Assembly (NCBI GenBank): GCA_030849065.1
Contig: JASAON010001389.1
Coordinates: forward strand, 1 to 19,747
Source: Jaenimonas drosophilae
Lineage: Eukaryota; Euglenozoa; Kinetoplastea; Trypanosomatida; Trypanosomatidae
DNA length: 19,747 nucleotides
Direction of reading: 5' to 3'
This document shows, piece by piece, positions 15,917 to 19,747 of the stretch (position 1 is its first letter; every line of letters begins with the position of its first letter). The translations under genes and the position numbers were made by a program. The notes beneath the pieces are model-generated. The model did no database searches and was not told where the DNA came from. It saw only the letters and a list, made by a program, of their open reading frames with translations.

Positions 15917-16867
15917 CTATACCGCATCTCCGGTGCCCATCGTCTGTGCGCGGAGCTTTTCGTTCCACGCGTACAACTCACGTCTACGCCGCTCCTTCAA
16001 CTCACGCACTCTCGTTTGCGAAGAGGTCGGCGATGCGCCAACACGTTCCGCGCGAGGAGCGGGCGTCGATGGCCCCGCGCGCACAGCCGCACTCGAGGCT
16101 GCTGCGCTGGATGGAGCGGCAGATGGCGTGGAGATGGCTGTGTGCGGTGCTGCCGGAGTAGATGGTGCAGCAGATGTTGTGGCGGCAGTGACTGGGCGCG
16201 CGACGTCGGTGGCGAGAGGCAGCGGTTGTGTGCTGCGCACCGGCGTGTGAAGAAGAGCGACCTCGGGCGGTGGCCGCGTTGACGGCAAATCAGGCGGAGG
16301 TCGGCGCGCGGCGGTCGAGCGCGCCGACATCGCCCGTTGCGAGAGTGTGTGCGGCGGGAGATGCAAATGCGAGAGTGAGGCCCCAAAAGAAGAGATACGC
16401 CCGCGACTTCCGTCGTGGATGCGCATTGACGGCTGCGTAACGGGTCGCTGTACGTCGGCGGCACGTTGCGGGCTTGGCGGTTGAGCATTCATCTCATCCG
16501 TGGAGGTGCGGAGGAGGTCTTGGATCGTGGTGGGCCGCGGAGTGCGCTGCGGGCTGCACTGCCGCGATGCGCGACCCGTGAGGAGGAGCTGCGCGCGACT
16601 ACTCAGCTCCTCGTTGGCGGAGGATGATGATGGAAGTGTATTTTGCTGAGCACGTCGGCGCGGGGTTGTTGGTGGTGTGTGCGAGGGTGGAACCGAGCGG
16701 CTCGATCCTCGGCTGGGGCGGTGCGGCTGATGTGGCGTTGCGGCCTGCTCCAGCTCCGTCTGGAGGCTGCGCGCGGTGGGCGATGCGGCGGCATTGGCGT
16801 TGCGGTTTGGGGAGCAATTTGAAGAACGCACGGGGCGACGATGTCGGCGCTTGTCAGAGCTCGCCAT
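15917..16867 (-). CDS. Disordered Pro/Ser/Thr/Arg-rich protein
   Basis: 316 residues, unrecognised. Nearly the whole protein is low-complexity: basic at the start (DKRRHRRPVR), then many TP, SP and RP pairs of the kind that proline-directed kinases phosphorylate, and an Ala/Ser/Thr/Pro run at ~228-275. The only segment with clear helix character is the C-terminal ~30 residues (TRVRELKERRRRELYAWNEKL), a strongly charged helix that could bind microtubules, nucleic acid or a partner. It has no membrane span or known domain. Coding status is supported by the long ATG-led frame in cluster orientation, the upstream acceptor and a proper stop. A structural or cytoskeletal role is a guess. Confidence 0.65.
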   Translation of the reverse strand: MASSDKRRHRRPVRSSNCSPNRNANAAASPTARSLQTELEQAATPHQPHRPSRGSSRSVPPSHTPPTTPRRRAQQNTLPSSSSANEELSSRAQLLLTGRASRQCSPQRTPRPTTIQDLLRTSTDEMNAQPPSPQRAADVQRPVTQPSMRIHDGSRGRISSFGASLSHLHLPPHTLSQRAMSARSTAARRPPPDLPSTRPPPEVALLHTPVRSTQPLPLATDVARPVTAATTSAAPSTPAAPHTAISTPSAAPSSAAASSAAVRAGPSTPAPRAERVGASPTSSQTRVRELKERRRRELYAWNEKLRAQTMGTGDAV

Positions 16868-16970
16868 CCGCCGCGCGCAATGATGGATGATGATGAAGAA
16901 GCGAGTTGTTCGTCAACGATTGTTGTTGCAGCATCGACGAGGCACGCAATGAGAGCCTGCCTTGAAGAAG

Positions 16971-17001
16971 AAGATAAGATACGGAAGAAGAAGAAGAGAT
17001 A
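16971..17001 (-). promoter_or_regulatory. Predicted trans-splice acceptor for the 16867 start
   Basis: On the minus strand, CTCTTCTTCTTCTTCCG and CTTATCTTCTTCTTC lead to AAG with AG at 16972-16971. The 5' UTR is about 103 nt. Confidence 0.6.
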
Positions 17002-17147
17002 GATGGCACACATACAAGTGGTGGTTCTACAACTACGACGCACAATAGGCAGGCCTCCGCACACGCGTGTGGTGCATCGAGAGATGGTTTATGTTGCAGG
17101 CATCATCGTTCATTATTAGAGAATACGGCCCTCTCCGGCACATGTTG

Positions 17148-17175
17148 GCACCTCCCGCAGAATCTGCGGAGGTGC
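17148..17175 (-). repeat. Inverted repeat / hairpin in the PRMT1 3' region
   Basis: Arms 17148-17160 and 17164-17175 pair over 12 base pairs (six, a single bulged base at 17154, six) around a three-base loop. It is GC-rich and lies 84-111 nt after the PRMT1 stop codon, probably inside its 3' UTR. It could be a stability or processing element; no known family is recognised. Confidence 0.7.
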
Positions 17176-17258
17176 AGCTCACTTATGCCCCACCGCATCT
17201 CTCATTTAGCCGCTCATGTTACTTAAGAGGAGGAAAACCCACTCACACATCATCATCA

Positions 17259-18281
17259 TCATCGCATGCGGAAGTCTTGGTCGTAGTGGCACTCCTGCTT
17301 GACGCCATCGAAGTCAATGCGCACGGAGATATCAAGATCGCGTGGGTTGCCGCTGTTGGGGCCGCACATGAGGATGAATTTGGCCGTCTCGCCCTTCTGC
17401 ATGACCAGCGGATGAAACAAGTAGAGCATGCTCTGGCGCCAGTGAGTGGGAGGCACAAAAGGGGAGGTGTCAAGCACAACCGCATCGTGGCCGGCGAGGA
17501 AGGGCGTATCAAAATACACGCAGAGCGCATCCACGGTATCAGCGCGCTCCGCCGTGAGCGAGAACTCGCTGCGGAAGGTGAGCTCCTCCACCTTCACCTG
17601 GTTGATATCAAAGGTAAAAAATTTGGCAACGTCGGTGGCGATTTGGCCCACCTCCGCCGTATCCACGAGGGGCTCAATGAAGCTCAGCCGGCGGAAGTAG
17701 GAGAAATCAATGCCCTGCACCTGATTCCATACATCAAACTTCTCTTCCTTGTATTGCGGGTCGTTGATGCCGCAGACGTACATGTTGGCGTGGTCGGGGA
17801 GGATCTTCAGGCCGGGTGCGCCCCAGTGATCGCGTGCGTACAGAACCGTATTGAGCATGGATTCGTAGAGAAGGAAGTAGCCCATCCACTCGCTGATGAT
17901 AATATCAACCTTCTCCTTCAGCTCCAGCTCTTCCACCTTGCCTTGCACGATGGTGATGATCTCATCAAAACCGTTGTCCTTCACAATCTGGCGAGCCTGG
18001 ATCGCAACGCTGCTGCAGTCAATGCCAATAACCTTGCGCGCACCGGCACGTGCCGCAAACATGGAGAGAATACCTGTGCCACACCCAACATCGAGCACCA
18101 CCTTATCCCTAAACATGTACGCGTTGCGCCACATCGCATCGCGGTAGCTCGTCGTGCGATGCACATCCTTCAGCATCTCCATGTGAATGCCGTAGTGGCT
18201 GTAGGAATCAAAGTAGTAGTCCTTGTTGGCCTGCGTCTTTTCGCCATCTGGGACGGTAGAGGTGGCTGGATCGGCGCTCAT
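17259..18281 (-). CDS. PRMT1: Protein arginine methyltransferase 1 (type I PRMT)
   Basis: 340 residues, the usual size of PRMT1, the main enzyme making asymmetric dimethylarginine on RNA-binding proteins and histones (including H4 Arg3). Seen in order: YFDSYSHYGIHMEML at ~23-37 (PRMT signature), motif I VLDVGCGTGILS at ~62-73, acidic residue in VIGID (Asp88), GKVEEL at ~114-119, the double-E loop SEWMGYFLLYE with Glu131 and Glu140, the THW loop PPTHW at ~277-281, and the family's C-terminal DFRMR. All catalytic motifs are intact. In Trypanosoma brucei the active PRMT1 subunit needs a catalytically inactive partner; this gene corresponds to the active one, and no partner is in the window. The ATG at 18281 is preferred over the frame reaching 18422, whose extra 47 residues are encoded by a CAT repeat and pyrimidine tract. 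Confidence 0.95.
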   Translation of the reverse strand: MSADPATSTVPDGEKTQANKDYYFDSYSHYGIHMEMLKDVHRTTSYRDAMWRNAYMFRDKVVLDVGCGTGILSMFAARAGARKVIGIDCSSVAIQARQIVKDNGFDEIITIVQGKVEELELKEKVDIIISEWMGYFLLYESMLNTVLYARDHWGAPGLKILPDHANMYVCGINDPQYKEEKFDVWNQVQGIDFSYFRRLSFIEPLVDTAEVGQIATDVAKFFTFDINQVKVEELTFRSEFSLTAERADTVDALCVYFDTPFLAGHDAVVLDTSPFVPPTHWRQSMLYLFHPLVMQKGETAKFILMCGPNSGNPRDLDISVRIDFDGVKQECHYDQDFRMR

Positions 18282-18325
18282 TGGCTCACGATCTGTGCTA
18301 TAAATGTGTGGGTGTAAAGAATTCA

Positions 18326-18362
18326 CTTGCAGCACATAAATGTTGCAGAAAGAGAGCAGAAG
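18326..18362 (-). promoter_or_regulatory. Predicted trans-splice acceptor for the 18281 start
   Basis: On the minus strand, CTTCTTCTGCTCTCTTTCTG, then about 20 nt to GCAAG with AG at 18327-18326. The 5' UTR is 44 nt. An ATG before this AG would be spliced away. Confidence 0.55.
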
Positions 18363-18460
18363 AAGATGATGATGATGATGGATGTAGTACAGCAACGAAA
18401 GATGGCACCACATCAGAATCACGAAAAGGAATCAAGACACTTTTGTGTTGTCAGCGCGCA

Positions 18461-19474
18461 TCAGCCAACAACAACAGCATGATGGTCATGGCCATCTTCA
18501 TGGGTCACAGCCAACTCAACGCGCAGCTTCTTCAGCGCCTCCACCGCACGTTGCTCTAGTATATTCTCATCGATCCACGCCGCCGCCGCAGAGCTCACAA
18601 AGGAAAATGAAGAATCATGGTCGTTGGCACAACGCCGGTGCCGGACGAAGTGTTCCACGAGCTGCACGAGATAGCGGCTGAATGCACCGCAATAGAATAG
18701 ATGTGTTGGTGGCGATGGCTTGTGCTCGTTGAGGAGTGCGGCCGCAGCAAAGAAGATTGTTGCAGCAGCTTCACGATAGCGCAGCTCATACCGGCACACA
18801 TCATCATCCCCTTTGTTTGAAGCTGTTGTGTCATTGGCAGCCCTCCAATCGTCGCGAGGACGCTTGTGCGAGTTGGCCCACCGCGAGCAGCACCATGAGG
18901 CGTGCAGAAGCTGCGCGACGAGATAGCTCAGAACAAACAAGAAGGTCTCAGTCATTGTGAGGCGTTGCACCATGAACCGCACCAACATCTCCACCTCATG
19001 GCCATCCTGCGACTCCGCCACACGCAAGACGCGTTGAATGTAGCTCACAAGATCTCCTCGTCGAGCAAATACGTGCGGTGCGTGTGCGTGAGACGTCAAT
19101 GTGCCATCAACGCGCACACGAGAGGCAACAACATCGCGCAACCCACGCCAGACGGACTTCGCATCGTTGAGCGATACGGCAACGAAGGATGATCGATCGC
19201 GGAGGCCATCGGCAAAGGTCGGCCGAAAGAAGCGCGATCGCATCTCTTCCGCTGAAACTCCGCTCTGTTGCTGTCGCTCACGTGCATCTGCCGCCATCAA
19301 CGCCGTTGTGTAGCGCCGTCGTTCGTCGCTCGTGCCGATTGAAAACAGAAATTTGTGAGATGCACTCGTGACGTTGGCCACGCACAACTCCGCAAAGTCA
19401 GGGCTGCTGCGCTGAAGTTGCACAATCTTGTGGATGAGATCATCGGAGCTGGTCTCACTCGAGCTAGATGCCAT
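18461..19474 (-). CDS. Hypothetical protein, possibly a divergent cyclin-like protein
   Basis: 337 residues, no confident family. The N-terminus is Ser-rich and the rest mostly helical. Residues ~148-176 (DLVSYIQRVLRVAES, then VEMLVRFMVQRL) resemble the first helices of Pho80-type cyclins (I-x2-Y-L-x-R-I, then a helix ending in DR). After a Trp/Asp/Asn-rich insert of ~40 residues, ATIFFAAAALLNE and HLFYCGAFSRYLVQLVEHFV (~241-278) recall the A-A-K helix and the G-x-E-L-x2-L-E-x2-F helix of the same fold. Key residues (the Lys in AAK, the Asp in YIDR) are not kept, so this is a weak suggestion. Hydrophobic ETFLFVLSYLVAQLLHASW (~180-198) could alternatively be a membrane helix. The start at 19474 follows a clear pyrimidine tract and an acceptor at 19488-19489, with a small upstream ORF between them. 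Confidence 0.72.
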   Translation of the reverse strand: MASSSSETSSDDLIHKIVQLQRSSPDFAELCVANVTSASHKFLFSIGTSDERRRYTTALMAADARERQQQSGVSAEEMRSRFFRPTFADGLRDRSSFVAVSLNDAKSVWRGLRDVVASRVRVDGTLTSHAHAPHVFARRGDLVSYIQRVLRVAESQDGHEVEMLVRFMVQRLTMTETFLFVLSYLVAQLLHASWCCSRWANSHKRPRDDWRAANDTTASNKGDDDVCRYELRYREAAATIFFAAAALLNEHKPSPPTHLFYCGAFSRYLVQLVEHFVRHRRCANDHDSSFSFVSSAAAAWIDENILEQRAVEALKKLRVELAVTHEDGHDHHAVVVG

Positions 19475-19484
19475 CGATGCGCAT
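19464..19484 (-). promoter_or_regulatory. Upstream ORF overlapping the start at 19474
   Basis: ATG at 19484 opens MRIDGI then TAG (19466-19464), overlapping the main ATG in another frame. It begins three nt after the predicted splice junction, so any mRNA spliced at 19488 carries it just behind the spliced leader. Confidence 0.45.
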
Positions 19485-19487
19485 CAC

Positions 19488-19518
19488 CTAATCAGCAACA
19501 CAAAAAGAGAAGAAGAAT
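19488..19518 (-). promoter_or_regulatory. Predicted trans-splice acceptor for the 19474 start
   Basis: On the minus strand, TTCTTCTTCTCTTTTTGTG followed by TTGCTGATTAG with AG at 19489-19488; 13 nt of 5' UTR remain. Confidence 0.7.
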
Positions 19519-19651
19519 GCAATCGCATATACACGCGTGGAGATCTGCATCATCTGCGCCAGGACATGGCGCACACTCGTTTGCACGACGTCGTTGGTAT
19601 GTTGAGGCACACCCAAAGTATCAAGAAAGAAGAAAACAATCATCTATGTGG

Positions 19652-19675
19652 TGCATCATCATCACTCATGATGCA
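19652..19675 (-). repeat. Inverted repeat just after histone H4
   Basis: TGCATCAT at 19652-19659 and ATGATGCA at 19668-19675 form an 8-bp perfect stem with an eight-base loop, five bases beyond the larger hairpin at 19681-19708, so in the H4 3' UTR. Confidence 0.5.
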
Positions 19676-19680
19676 GGCAC

Positions 19681-19708
19681 CATCCTCTACGCATAACCGT
19701 AGAGGATG
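19681..19708 (-). repeat. Hairpin straddling the histone H4 stop codon
   Basis: CATCCTCTACG (19681-19691) and CGTAGAGGATG (19698-19708) are perfect reverse complements separated by six bases, giving an 11-bp stem. On the mRNA, one arm lies in the last H4 codons (His-Ile-Leu-Tyr-Gly), the loop covers Gly-Tyr, and the other arm holds the final Ala codon, the TAG stop and six bases of 3' UTR. It does not match the animal histone 3' stem-loop (6-bp stem, 4-base loop). Confidence 0.8.
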
Positions 19709-19747
19709 TGGCCGCGCTTGCGGAGAGCATTCACCACATCGGAGGCA
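19687..19747 (-). CDS. Histone H4, C-terminal end (starts beyond right edge)
   Basis: The last 19 residues, ASDVVNALRKRGHILYGYA, and a TAG stop. This matches the H4 C-terminal helix and tail (DVV-x-AL-x-R-x-G-x-x-LYG), with the short Tyr-Ala end seen in kinetoplastids rather than the Phe-Gly-Gly of animals and plants. H4 pairs with H3 in the nucleosome core. The gene is the most upstream visible one in the minus-strand cluster. The rest of the gene lies outside the window. Confidence 0.9.
   Translation of the reverse strand, partial: ASDVVNALRKRGHILYGYA

Larger units (their letters stand above)
16868..17258. other. Intergenic region downstream of PRMT1
   Basis: 391 bases without a gene. Reading along transcription (17258 downwards) it holds the PRMT1 3' UTR with (ATG)5 at the stop codon, a strong hairpin at 17148-17175, and the pyrimidine tract, acceptor and ~100-nt 5' UTR of the disordered-protein gene. 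Confidence 0.65.

Noticed and set aside
17067..18317. Long plus-strand open frame of 416 codons
   Set aside because: It is antisense to PRMT1, whose motifs are unmistakable on the minus strand, and its translation resembles no protein.
19681..19708. Canonical animal-type histone 3' stem-loop
   Set aside because: Stem length, loop length and base pattern all differ, and the hairpin overlaps the stop codon instead of following it.
1..19747. tRNA genes, CRISPR arrays, transposons, viral genes, toxin genes
   Set aside because: Both strands were read for these. No tRNA box pattern, repeat-spacer array, transposase, reverse transcriptase or viral motif was seen.

Overview
The window looks like nuclear DNA of a kinetoplastid protist. 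A free-living bodonid of the Bodo saltans kind fits best, but species is an inference. The grounds are: every gene supported here lies on the minus strand, head to tail, with no introns and mostly 130-300 bp between coding regions; almost every start codon is preceded by a pyrimidine tract and an AG, as expected for spliced-leader trans-splicing; a trypanosome-type receptor adenylate-cyclase-like gene sits next to a second copy; and the right edge carries the end of a histone H4 that finishes in the kinetoplastid style (LYGYA). The whole window reads as part of one polycistronic unit transcribed from high to low coordinates.

In transcription order (right to left) the genes are: the C-terminus of histone H4 (19687-19747); an unrecognised 337-residue protein with a possible cyclin-like pattern (18461-19474); PRMT1-type protein arginine methyltransferase (17259-18281); a disordered Pro/Ser/Thr-rich protein (15917-16867); a 179-residue unknown (15206-15745); a TPR-SET-MYND (SMYD-like) methyltransferase (13356-15071); RNase H2 subunit C (12843-13220); a FAM91 homologue (10273-12705); an ABHD17-like serine hydrolase with a long C-terminal extension (8158-9984); a low-complexity protein with an EF-hand-like start and two RPTSA motifs (6776-7939); a METTL21/22-type lysine methyltransferase (5689-6600); a receptor-type adenylate-cyclase-like protein (1079-5089); and the N-terminus of a second member of that family (1-421), which runs off the left edge.

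The genes do not form one pathway, which is normal for kinetoplastid clusters. They cover chromatin and protein methylation (H4, PRMT1, SMYD-like, METTL-like), vesicle tethering and membrane depalmitoylation (FAM91, ABHD17-like), genome maintenance (RNase H2C) and surface signalling (cyclase-like receptors).

The observations most worth a second look are: (i) the full-length cyclase-like receptor keeps its fold landmarks but has lost nearly all catalytic residues, so it looks like a pseudo-cyclase; (ii) a perfect 11-bp hairpin straddles the histone H4 stop codon and a weaker one follows it; (iii) a 12-bp bulged hairpin lies in the PRMT1 3' region; (iv) the ABHD17-like enzyme is more than half extra sequence; (v) two genes have tiny upstream ORFs that overlap the main start codon. 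No tRNA, rRNA, CRISPR array, insertion sequence or viral gene was seen.
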